A stretch of 22,173 nucleotides of DNA from a virus. Location of the stretch: positions 1-22,173 of IMG/VR virus record IMGVR_UViG_3300042502_000996. The stretch is one strand, 5' to 3'. This document shows, piece by piece, positions 14,550-21,028 of this stretch. The notes below the pieces were generated by a model that made no database searches, was not told where the DNA came from, and saw nothing but the letters and a program-made list of their open reading frames with translations. The translations under genes and the position numbers were made by a program. Position 1 is the stretch's first letter. Each line of letters begins with the position of its first letter.

Positions 14550-14891
14550 TTATACCCCCATCCAAACAAGAACTTCGTTATCGTATGTTGTTGTATTCAT
14601 ATCTTGTATAACAGCTGCATCCAAGACATGATCAACATCAGAACCAGAAACATGAGAACTGGCAACTGTACCGTCATACCCTCTTTGGAAAACAGTAAGA
14701 GTGTTACTTGCTCTTGAAGAGATTAAAACTTTTTCTTCTGCCGAAGTACCACGATCCAAAATAATTACAAACGGATTAACCCCAGTTGGGTATGTTGAAC
14801 CATCAGCAACTGAAATTGAAGAAGCGCTGTTGCTGATATTAGCAGAAAGAGTTGTCTTGAGCACCGCACCATTGAATTCTCTTCTCAGCAT
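14550..14891 (-). CDS. Tail/baseplate-type structural protein (113 aa)
   Basis: The N-terminus (MLRREFNGAVLKTTLSANIS) leads to SSISVADGSTYPTG, VNPFVIILDRGTSAEEKVLI and LTVFQRGYDGTVASSHVSGS, then VDHVLDAAVIQDMN. 'tTLsa.it....sItvadgs.yP.g..pfvi.iD.gt..EEkvli.......tv.rg.dGt.a..H..g..v.h...a..' is a widespread phage structural domain that carries a strand-turn unit near fibre proteins. I recognise the pattern but not a symbol. GGAG lies eight bases before the ATG. It sits between two other small virion proteins and is about as long as expected for a single domain. Confidence 0.74.
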   Translation of the reverse strand: MLRREFNGAVLKTTLSANISNSASSISVADGSTYPTGVNPFVIILDRGTSAEEKVLISSRASNTLTVFQRGYDGTVASSHVSGSDVDHVLDAAVIQDMNTTTYDNEVLVWMGV

Positions 14892-14900
14892 ACTAATCTC

Positions 14901-15284
14901 CTAGTCAATGCTGATATCAAGATCGCCTGTTGCGATTCTTAGAGTGTCCCCAGCATCCGTTGTTTTGTTTGTTGTAAGAGTCCCATGCAACAATAAGTTA
15001 CCGCTGGTCAAAGCGTCAAAAATACCGATTGCAACTGTCGTAACTGCAGGCATCCCTGCAAAGTCAATATTGGCACTGTTAGATGTTGCACCACCAGACG
15101 ATGCAGAAAAAGTTGCAGCCTGTCTAGCATACGAACCACCAGTGACTTGTGTTCCACCGCCCGTGTCATCTGGGGCAGCTGTGTACAAAGCGACATAAAC
15201 AGTAGTCGGCATTGTATATGCGGTTGTACCTAGAAAATGGTCAATCAATTTGTTTTCAAGATAGTTAGAAAGATTCCCTGCCAT
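14901..15284 (-). CDS. Conserved phage virion protein, minor tail type (127 aa)
   Basis: The opening MAGNLSNYLENKLIDHFLGT, then TTVYVALYTAAPDDTGGGTQ, SYARQAATF, and a C-terminus LHGTLTTNKTTDAGDTLRIA, form a complete and very common small phage structural domain ('ls.yle.kllDh.lg......p..vyvaLyt.aP.d.ggGtev.gg.YaRq.'). It is usually annotated as a tail or virion protein in actinophages and others. AGGAGG lies seven bases before the ATG and within the tail of the upstream gene. A globular beta fold with an N-terminal amphipathic helix is expected. Its exact place in the virion is not known from this window. Confidence 0.78.
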   Translation of the reverse strand: MAGNLSNYLENKLIDHFLGTTAYTMPTTVYVALYTAAPDDTGGGTQVTGGSYARQAATFSASSGGATSNSANIDFAGMPAVTTVAIGIFDALTSGNLLLHGTLTTNKTTDAGDTLRIATGDLDISID

Positions 15285-15286
15285 AT

Positions 15287-15586
15287 TTAGCCCTCCTGTT
15301 TATTATAATACAATTCCTTTTCTTCGTCATTAGGTAGTCTAAAATTATCTAATGTTAAAAGAAAATTAGCTTCTTCTAATGGAACTTCTTCCATTTTAAA
15401 TGTTTGAGAAAAGTTGATACCCGACACTGTTGAATAACCAGCACCGCTTTCAAAAAAAACTAAAACTTTTTGATCTTTGACAACAGCCTTTTCAATTTCT
15501 TCTTTCTTAACAGCAACTTTTTTGACAGGAGCTTTTTTAGCTTCATCAAGTTTTTTTGTTGTAACGCTATTCTTTTGCTGAGTCAT
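15287..15586 (-). CDS. Hypothetical protein with Lys/Ala-rich N-terminus (99 aa)
   Basis: Residues 1-40 are highly charged and repetitive (KKLDEAKKAPVKKVAVKKEE), probably disordered. Residues 41-99 look like a small folded domain (VLVFFESGAGYSTVSGINFS, FLLTLDNFRLPNDEEKELYY). It is the first gene after the hairpin that follows the major capsid gene, and it is separated from it by 98 bases. AGG about nine bases before the ATG is a modest ribosome binding site. In many phages a small protein with this layout (basic tail plus mini-domain) lies just downstream of the capsid gene, but I do not recognise a family. Confidence 0.62.
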   Translation of the reverse strand: MTQQKNSVTTKKLDEAKKAPVKKVAVKKEEIEKAVVKDQKVLVFFESGAGYSTVSGINFSQTFKMEEVPLEEANFLLTLDNFRLPNDEEKELYYNKQEG

Positions 15587-15635
15587 ATTACCAATCCTAT
15601 CATCTAATTATATTTAAATCAATTTACATGATAAA

Positions 15636-15662
15636 GGGCGGGGTTCGTTGTGAACCCCGCCC
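15636..15662 (-). terminator. GC-rich hairpin after the major capsid gene
   Basis: A perfect 11-bp stem (GGGCGGGGTTC paired with GAACCCCGCCC) with a 5-base loop lies 23 bases beyond the capsid stop. On the minus strand it is followed by TTTATCATG, a weak U-tract. It stands out in AT-rich surroundings. It is likely a partial rho-independent terminator or a 3'-end stabiliser for the capsid mRNA, limiting expression of the downstream genes. Confidence 0.8.
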
Positions 15663-15684
15663 ATCACCAATTAACTATTAGTTA

Positions 15685-16731
15685 TTAAAGGGTACGAAGC
15701 TTAACATTCTTACCGATTACATATGAATCAGCATTTTCAATGTTATTCGCAACTCTCATGTACTGTGTGTACTCAATTGTGTCAGTCTTTGGCTTGAACT
15801 GGCGATACACTGTGATGTCACGGTGGATACCAATAACACGGTTATTTGGGAAGGTAAGTTCCACGAAACCATGGCTGCCTGAAGCTGCTGAGTAGTCACC
15901 AGTTGCCGTTTCTGGCATCAAAGGGACTTCAACCAATGGGATACCGAATGGGGAAAGACCAGTTGAACCTGGACCACCATTCATTCTCATTGAACCTTGC
16001 AAGAAAGCCATTTCACCAGCTGTTGACATTGGAGCAGGTGCGCCTGCTGTTGCGTCAGTTGCCGAGTTTGGATTTCCCAAGCTGTAGATTGAGTCCTGAA
16101 CAACTCCTGGACCTGTGAAGAATCGCAGTTCGTTACGGCGTTGCAAGTACTTGCTTGGCAAGTTACGCAAAACCTTGTCATATGTTGAGCGGGAAACATT
16201 GTTTCCAGCGAAATCTACGACACGACCTGAAGTTCTTGCCAACTTGTTGAAACCATCAAGAGCTTTGATAAGACTATTGTTTGACGATGTATTACCATTG
16301 ATAAACAAATCATCCATATCGTTTGCAGTCTGGCGAGCCATAATCTGTGCGATATGATCTTCCAACGATGCACCCTCAATGTTATCTTCCAACGACTCTG
16401 TTGAGATATTCCAATCCAAACGGAGCTTAACTGTTGTAAGCGAAACCTTGCTGAATGTGACAGCTGCGTTTGCGCCATCATCTGTTGCCTCAGTTGCTTT
16501 TGCAAGCAAACGAGTACCAACGGACACCTTATCAATGTCCATTTGAGGTGTGCGCATGCGCACAACTCTTGCGTTCTGCATGAGAACTGATTGATCAACA
16601 ATGAAGTCTAGGAAACGATTTGCCTGCTCTGGGTAGAGAAGACCGCCGCCGCCGCTGACTGGACTGCTGTTTGAAACCACTGCTGTAGTGACTTCATTTG
16701 CTTTTTCTAAAATTTCTTGTTGTGTTGCCAT
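15685..16731 (-). CDS. Major capsid protein, HK97 fold (348 aa)
   Basis: It builds the icosahedral head. The N-terminus (MATQQEILEKANEVTTAVVS) is short, and residues 28-60 (GGGLLYPEQANRFLDFIVDQ, VLMQNARVVRM) are the N-arm and start of the E-loop region of a common phage capsid family. Residues 122-165 (LEDHIAQIMARQTANDMDDL, NGNTSSNNSLIKALDGFNKL) match the spine helix and P-domain. The C-terminal half has the beta strands around FVELTFPNNRVIGIHRDITV, YRQFKPKTDTIEYTQYMRVA and ADSYVIGKNVKL. Length is normal. GGGAGGATT lies about nine bases before the ATG. It follows the protease-scaffold gene by 14 bases and is itself followed by a strong hairpin, consistent with high, separately terminated expression. 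Confidence 0.93.
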   Translation of the reverse strand: MATQQEILEKANEVTTAVVSNSSPVSGGGGLLYPEQANRFLDFIVDQSVLMQNARVVRMRTPQMDIDKVSVGTRLLAKATEATDDGANAAVTFSKVSLTTVKLRLDWNISTESLEDNIEGASLEDHIAQIMARQTANDMDDLFINGNTSSNNSLIKALDGFNKLARTSGRVVDFAGNNVSRSTYDKVLRNLPSKYLQRRNELRFFTGPGVVQDSIYSLGNPNSATDATAGAPAPMSTAGEMAFLQGSMRMNGGPGSTGLSPFGIPLVEVPLMPETATGDYSAASGSHGFVELTFPNNRVIGIHRDITVYRQFKPKTDTIEYTQYMRVANNIENADSYVIGKNVKLRTL

Positions 16732-16745
16732 ATGATAATCCTCCC

Positions 16746-17108
16746 TTATGACCTATAACCCAGGGAGTTGATTAACTCCTGTGGCAAATATGTATTCTTC
16801 CAGAATGATACATTAGCCGACTTAGCAAGTGCTTCGCCTTCTTCCTCATCATCTTCTGGATCAACGCTCTTCTTAACTGCACCAGCTGCTGCGAAAGCAT
16901 CAACCTTTTCGGTTTGTTCTGCCAAAGCAACTTCTGCTACTTCTAATTTCTGCTGAAGCTCAGCATTCTGTGCTTCAAATCCCTTTGCGACTGTTTCAAG
17001 TTTTTCCTGAACTGAAGCTTCAACTTCTTCTTTGATTGAAGTAGCAAAGCCAGCTAGTTTCTCGTCAACAACAGCACTGAGAGCATCTTTAAGGACATTA
17101 ATATCCAT
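16746..17108 (-). CDS. Possible nested scaffold protein, in-frame internal start (120 aa)
   Basis: Within the protease gene an ATG at 17108 has a consensus AGGAGG (17114-17119 on this strand) five bases upstream, stronger than the site of the full-length gene. Starting there gives 120 aa: MDINVLKDALSAVVDEKLAG, a heptad-like helical region to about residue 75, an acidic DPEDDEEEGE stretch, and the C-terminus INSLGYRS. This is the size and character of a phage scaffold. The layout mirrors lambda, where the Nu3 scaffold is made from an internal start in the protease gene C. The alternative is that the AGGAGG is a coincidence of Gln-Glu-Glu codons (CAG GAG GAA), so this is a proposal only. Confidence 0.45.
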   Translation of the reverse strand: MDINVLKDALSAVVDEKLAGFATSIKEEVEASVQEKLETVAKGFEAQNAELQQKLEVAEVALAEQTEKVDAFAAAGAVKKSVDPEDDEEEGEALAKSANVSFWKNTYLPQELINSLGYRS

Positions 17109-18680
17109 TTCTTCCTCCTGTGTGTTTCCAATTACTTCAATTGTGTTTGAAGCCTTTTCTTCAACATCTGGCACAAGCCAATTAACAAACTTTTTTACAA
17201 GCGAAAGTCTGTTGATGTCTTGTTCATTCATGTCAGAGATCTTATCATAAGTATCATTTAATTGCAATTCTGTATCTTGCTGCATAATTAATTCCATATT
17301 TTCATTTTCCTTTTTAAGTATAGCAAAGTTTTCTACATTAGTCTTATCATAATCAAAGCTTTTTGTAGTATTTGCAAATATCTCGTTTAGCATACTCAGA
17401 ATATGAGCTGCCGATGGCTCGCCATCTTGGTTTTCTGATTTAACAGTAATATCAGGAACACAGTTTGGAACCATATTTCCATTCCCATCTTCCTTTTCGC
17501 CCTCTTGATGATAACCGTCAAGACAAGTATTTTCTTCTTTCTTCATCTTCTTTTTTGGCTTAAACTTTGGATAACCAGATGGCGAATTTGCCATAGTTGG
17601 AGTCTTAAATTTCCCCTGTGAGGGATATTTTGATTCTGCATTGTCTGTACTAACAGACACTGCTGGTGCCCCACCGCCTGCACCAAGACCATCTTTTGCA
17701 ATATCTCCACACTCCCCACACCCACAATCACACTCATCTTCTTTTGCAAGATCAATAATCTGTTCCAAAAGAGCATCTTCAAAAGAAATTGACTCATCAA
17801 AATCATTTTCAAAATCTCCCTTTTCTTTTGTTTTTGCGTATCTCTCAAGAAGCCTTCTGCCTTTAGCAGCCAGTTCTGCTGCATCTGCCATATTTTGTGG
17901 AACTGGCTCACCCCATGCTGCTGCTGAAAGAGCAAGTCTGCTTGGTTCACCATTAGGCTTTTTCATTGGTCCAGATGGATTTGTAAAAAATCTTGTTAAG
18001 AAAGAACCCTTACGGCGCATTTTCTCAGGAGTATCTGCAGCACCACGAACTCCTGGTTTAAGATTTGCGCCTTCAGTTTCCTTGAAGTGCCTTCTTCCTG
18101 CAGCAGTTAATCCACCTTTTGGATCTTTAAGCGGTTGCTTTGCTTTTGCCAATTGGCAATCAAGATCGCAATCAAGAGCGTACTTGAATAAGCCTTCTTC
18201 ATTCATTTTAACAATGTCAATAATAGCCAGCGCATTTGCTGGGTTGTCAACTAGGCTCAATTCTCCAAGGACATACTCTTTAATAATACTTACTGGCTTT
18301 CCTTTAAAAAATTTTTCAGAAGATTCTTCTCTAGAGACAACTTTGCCTCCAATAGAGAAAGAACGAAGTGTGCCATCCAACACCTTTTGCCAAGTGTCTT
18401 CAGCGCCTTTAGAAATATAAGCTTCTACTTTAAAACCATTATAAACAGCACCGTCTTCACCTTGAATAATAATTGGCTCATAACTTACTGCTTTGCCAAC
18501 TGCAATAGGGGAATGCATTTCTCTGATGTTTCCACCCCAATTTGCAAAAGCTTCTCTAGAGGCTTCAAAGTCAACAATGTCACCAGATTTATCAACATTA
18601 TCTGCTGTAGCAATACCTACAACAATACGCTGCTCCCTTTTAATCATATCAATAGGGAAGGCAAAATTAAAATCTGTCAT
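16746..18680 (-). CDS. Prohead protease fused to a DUF6321-like domain and scaffold-like tail (644 aa)
   Basis: It processes the capsid shell during head assembly. Residues 1-160 are a phage prohead serine protease (XkdF/U35-like): the His in REMHSPIAVGKAV (about 56), the Ser in LRSFSIGGKV (about 109) and an acidic residue in VLGELSLVDNPA (about 140). Residues 186-285 match the DUF6321-type block (GGLTAAGRRHFKETEGANLK, then KGSFLTRFFTNPSGPMKKPN). Residues 315-326 are Cys-rich (DECDCGCGECGD), and a second Cys/His segment CLDGYHQ...NCVP lies near 386-408. The last 120 residues are an acidic, coiled-coil-like scaffold (VDEKLAGFATSIKEEVEASV). The ATG at 18680 has GAGG about nine bases upstream; a GTG six bases earlier would sit too close to it. 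At 644 aa it is much longer than a plain prohead protease. Confidence 0.86.
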   Translation of the reverse strand: MTDFNFAFPIDMIKREQRIVVGIATADNVDKSGDIVDFEASREAFANWGGNIREMHSPIAVGKAVSYEPIIIQGEDGAVYNGFKVEAYISKGAEDTWQKVLDGTLRSFSIGGKVVSREESSEKFFKGKPVSIIKEYVLGELSLVDNPANALAIIDIVKMNEEGLFKYALDCDLDCQLAKAKQPLKDPKGGLTAAGRRHFKETEGANLKPGVRGAADTPEKMRRKGSFLTRFFTNPSGPMKKPNGEPSRLALSAAAWGEPVPQNMADAAELAAKGRRLLERYAKTKEKGDFENDFDESISFEDALLEQIIDLAKEDECDCGCGECGDIAKDGLGAGGGAPAVSVSTDNAESKYPSQGKFKTPTMANSPSGYPKFKPKKKMKKEENTCLDGYHQEGEKEDGNGNMVPNCVPDITVKSENQDGEPSAAHILSMLNEIFANTTKSFDYDKTNVENFAILKKENENMELIMQQDTELQLNDTYDKISDMNEQDINRLSLVKKFVNWLVPDVEEKASNTIEVIGNTQEEEMDINVLKDALSAVVDEKLAGFATSIKEEVEASVQEKLETVAKGFEAQNAELQQKLEVAEVALAEQTEKVDAFAAAGAVKKSVDPEDDEEEGEALAKSANVSFWKNTYLPQELINSLGYRS

Positions 18681-18706
18681 TAACACACCTCGTAACTATA
18701 TAGCAT

Positions 18707-18725
18707 ATATTGTTTTTAACAATAT
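18707..18725 (-). other. AT-rich inverted repeat upstream of the protease gene
   Basis: An 8-bp perfect stem (ATATTGTT with AACAATAT) around a 3-base loop lies in the gap before the protease gene. Immediately downstream on the minus strand, TTGTTA and TATAGT occur 16 bases apart, a possible weak promoter. It could also be an operator or only AT-rich chance; no decision is possible. Confidence 0.3.
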
Positions 18726-18731
18726 TGCAAA

Positions 18732-18983
18732 TCAGCCCAGTGCAAATACTGCTACTGCAGAGCCCGCAGTGACTACTTCAATACTTGTGTAGTCACCACC
18801 AATTTCTACATACTCTGTAGACTCCGCTGGAAGCAAGACTGTATATAGCCCATTGAGTTTAATATCAACATCACTAGCGCCCTTGTTGTAGACATAGATC
18901 TCACTTGTGTGTTGACCAATATTTACAGCTCCGTCAGCTGTTACTAAATTTTTATTTGAATACACCAAAGTATTTTCACTCAT
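18732..18983 (-). CDS. Small beta-rich protein between portal and protease (83 aa)
   Basis: The protein reads as one small beta domain: MSENTLVYSNKNLVTADGAV, EIYVYNKGASDVDIKLNGLY, TVLLPAESTEYVEIGGDYTS, and IEVVTAGSAVAVFALG. 'iyvyNkg.sdvdi.lng....lpp....yv.i...yt.ievvtag' is the layout of small phage head-associated proteins with an Ig or jelly-roll fold. It overlaps the end of the portal gene by eight bases and so is translationally coupled to head genes. A head decoration or portal-associated role is plausible but not shown by sequence. The ribosome binding site is weak, as expected for a coupled gene. Confidence 0.68.
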   Translation of the reverse strand: MSENTLVYSNKNLVTADGAVNIGQHTSEIYVYNKGASDVDIKLNGLYTVLLPAESTEYVEIGGDYTSIEVVTAGSAVAVFALG

Positions 18984-20634
18984 TCCAATCTCCTTGATTA
19001 AACTTACTGGTTGAATCGTTGTTCACTCCAGAATCCTGATTTTGACCACGCTCGGCTTGTGCACCGTCTGCTCGTGGATCACTTGTTGCCCCATCACCAG
19101 TAGGTGACTTTGGCGGGTCTGAAGCAGCATTATTAGAATTCCCTATTGGGGCACCAACATCATTTGCAGCCGCATCATTTTGTTCTTTTTTGATATTTGT
19201 TGGGAAAGGCAAAACGAAGTCACCATCAAATCTTTCAGGAAGACCAATTTGATTTCTCACTTCATTCGGCGTAATAACCTCTGTTCGCAAATACCTATCA
19301 TTAATTCTTGATTGGATGTCCTCATCAATGAGGTCAATTTTCTTTAATCTCAATTGAACCAAGTCAGTAAACTCAAGCATAAGTCTGTTCAACTTCTTTT
19401 CAATGACCGCTTGGTCTGGTCCAATAACTTGCATCTTGAAGCTTTTATCAGCATCCCTAGATACTGCAAGGTTTGCATTATCATATACACCAACTTTTGG
19501 AGCAGGTACTCTGTTCGCAACCAAAATTTCATCTCTGTTAGATTTACGATATTTATCAAACGAAGAGTCCTGCACACCAGCTTCAAGCTTTTCAAACTTA
19601 ATATCGGCATCAGAACCAATACTTGCTGGGATAGGAATAACTAGAGTCCCATGATTGCGACCTTTAACTTCTGTTCTAAAATAATTTACAAGCTCTTGCT
19701 TAGACTTGTTACTAAGTTTTGCACCCTTTAAAATGATTGCATATCGTGGAATAGCTTTGTTTTCAAAATAATCAATATTATATTCTTTTGCGAACTTATC
19801 CCCGATAATAGCCGTAGCTGCCGAAACTGCGGCTGGCACTCCATAATAAGAGTTGTTCGGTGAATAAATTTTAAAATGAATTAACTCGTTTGGCTTTGGG
19901 TCATTATTGATTGGGTCAAGTGTTTCTTTATCTTGAAACTGTCTAAAGAATACGGCTTGGATTTTATTACTTTTCGCAATTTGGACATATCCATCACGCT
20001 TTCTTCTTACCCGAACAAGCGTTGCTGGTACATGACCAATATACCCAATTTGACCAGAATTATTTCTACCAACTTCCAAATAACCATTTCCTACAGTAAG
20101 GACATCTTGCCAAACACGAACTAGTGTTTCAATCAATGTTTCTTCAACATTTAAATTTTCAAAAATTTCATCAATACTTTCTTTCAAATCTTGTTGCGAC
20201 TGTCTAAGCCGTGCAATCTTTTCTTCGTTCCCTTGTGCTTTCTCAATTCTTCTTCTTGCCTTAAGCGTTTCTGTAAATTCATAACCCAAACCAACAGTGT
20301 TCATAACTCTTGCATTGATAGCAGCATAATGAATTGCGCTTTGGTCATAGAGTCCAGCAAGAGTATCTAGGTCATACGGGGGGCTGACGATATCATAAAG
20401 TGAATACCCACTAACTCTTTCTGGGTCAATATACTTAGATTCAGTACCGTCTGCACCTTCATGCTTCTTTTCAAGCTTTGCAGCTTTTCTTTTCATTTTA
20501 GGAGACAGCGAAGATATTTTTACAAAAGAAAAAGGGTCTGTCTCTTCTGCCTTTGTAGAAAACCCCATATATGAAATATCATCTATTTCATTATCGTTAT
20601 AATCATCTTCCATTACTTCCATTTTATTTTCCAT
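18976..20634 (-). CDS. Portal protein, PBSX-like (552 aa)
   Basis: It forms the dodecameric DNA entry ring at one head vertex. The conserved core runs from YDIVSPPYDLDTLAGLYDQS and AINARVMNTVGLGYEF through VWQDVLTVGNGYLEVGRNNS and HVPATLVRVRRK, to NELIHFKIYSPNNSYYGVPA and FAKEYNIDYFENKAIPRYAI, then SNRDEILVANRVPAPKVGVY and the wing/crown helices. The last 60 residues (SNNAASDPPKSPTGDGATSD and on) are a hydrophilic low-complexity tail. The ATG at 20634 is chosen because it lies one base after the upstream stop; an earlier in-frame start at 20688 would overlap that gene by more than 50 bases and add a non-conserved leader. The order portal, small protein, protease, capsid is standard. Confidence 0.93.
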   Translation of the reverse strand: MENKMEVMEDDYNDNEIDDISYMGFSTKAEETDPFSFVKISSLSPKMKRKAAKLEKKHEGADGTESKYIDPERVSGYSLYDIVSPPYDLDTLAGLYDQSAIHYAAINARVMNTVGLGYEFTETLKARRRIEKAQGNEEKIARLRQSQQDLKESIDEIFENLNVEETLIETLVRVWQDVLTVGNGYLEVGRNNSGQIGYIGHVPATLVRVRRKRDGYVQIAKSNKIQAVFFRQFQDKETLDPINNDPKPNELIHFKIYSPNNSYYGVPAAVSAATAIIGDKFAKEYNIDYFENKAIPRYAIILKGAKLSNKSKQELVNYFRTEVKGRNHGTLVIPIPASIGSDADIKFEKLEAGVQDSSFDKYRKSNRDEILVANRVPAPKVGVYDNANLAVSRDADKSFKMQVIGPDQAVIEKKLNRLMLEFTDLVQLRLKKIDLIDEDIQSRINDRYLRTEVITPNEVRNQIGLPERFDGDFVLPFPTNIKKEQNDAAANDVGAPIGNSNNAASDPPKSPTGDGATSDPRADGAQAERGQNQDSGVNNDSTSKFNQGDWNE

Positions 20635-20635
20635 G

Positions 20636-20965
20636 TTAGATACCGCTCCCGAAATGATTGTCATACATGTCTTCAAATGGATCAGCAATCAAGCCATCAG
20701 CAAGCCGTGCTGTTTGATCTTCTCGTTCCGAAGCAGAAACTTTTCTTCCACCTGGAACCCATTTAACATAACCAGTATCTTCACCAGTCCAATACTTACC
20801 AGCCTGCAGGACTCTGCTTTCTACTTTTAGATCATAAACATGACCTTCTGCACACAAGACACCATCACCATCAGATAAAGCTTCGTGCTTATCTGTAAAA
20901 TATACACAGACACCAAACGCCCGTTCAGGAACCCAAATATTTTTATCTTTAATCATGTCTGACAT
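20636..20965 (-). CDS. Hypothetical protein upstream of portal (109 aa)
   Basis: I do not recognise a family. Residues 1-60 suggest a small beta-barrel (IWVPERAFGVCVYFTDKHEA, VLCAEGHVYDLKVESRVLQA), with aromatic WTGEDTGYVKWVPGG in the middle. The last 40 are polar and helical (ASEREDQTARLADGLIADPF, then DMYDNHFGSGI). It has no signal or membrane segment. The final codons carry GGGAG, which serves as the portal's ribosome binding site. The gene itself has no Shine-Dalgarno but a TATACT seven bases before the ATG. It is the first gene of the head operon and may encode an accessory head or packaging protein; this is position only. Confidence 0.68.
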   Translation of the reverse strand: MSDMIKDKNIWVPERAFGVCVYFTDKHEALSDGDGVLCAEGHVYDLKVESRVLQAGKYWTGEDTGYVKWVPGGRKVSASEREDQTARLADGLIADPFEDMYDNHFGSGI

Positions 20966-20972
20966 ATGTATC

Positions 20973-20978
20973 AGTATA
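20973..20978 (-). promoter_or_regulatory. Putative -10 element for a leaderless head operon transcript
   Basis: TATACT on the minus strand ends seven bases before the ATG at 20965, inside a 63-base gap after the reductase stop. The gap holds no Shine-Dalgarno and no clear -35. The spacing would start transcription at the ATG. The same layout is seen at 10311-10316. Confidence 0.42.
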
Positions 20979-21028
20979 CACCAATTTTATTCAAATAGAG
21001 ATGATTTTGTACGCAATCAATACAGAAA

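Noticed and set aside
15587-15684. Possible tRNA or small RNA in the gap after the capsid gene
   Set aside because: Only a single simple hairpin is present; no cloverleaf arms or tRNA-like T-loop are seen.
17641-18420. Open frame (259 codons) on the plus strand opposite the protease gene
   Set aside because: Antisense to a gene with clear catalytic motifs; no recognisable domain and opposite to the direction of every other gene.
20635-20688. Longer start for the portal gene
   Set aside because: It overlaps the preceding gene by more than 50 bases, whereas the ATG at 20634 lies one base after its stop with GGGAG upstream.
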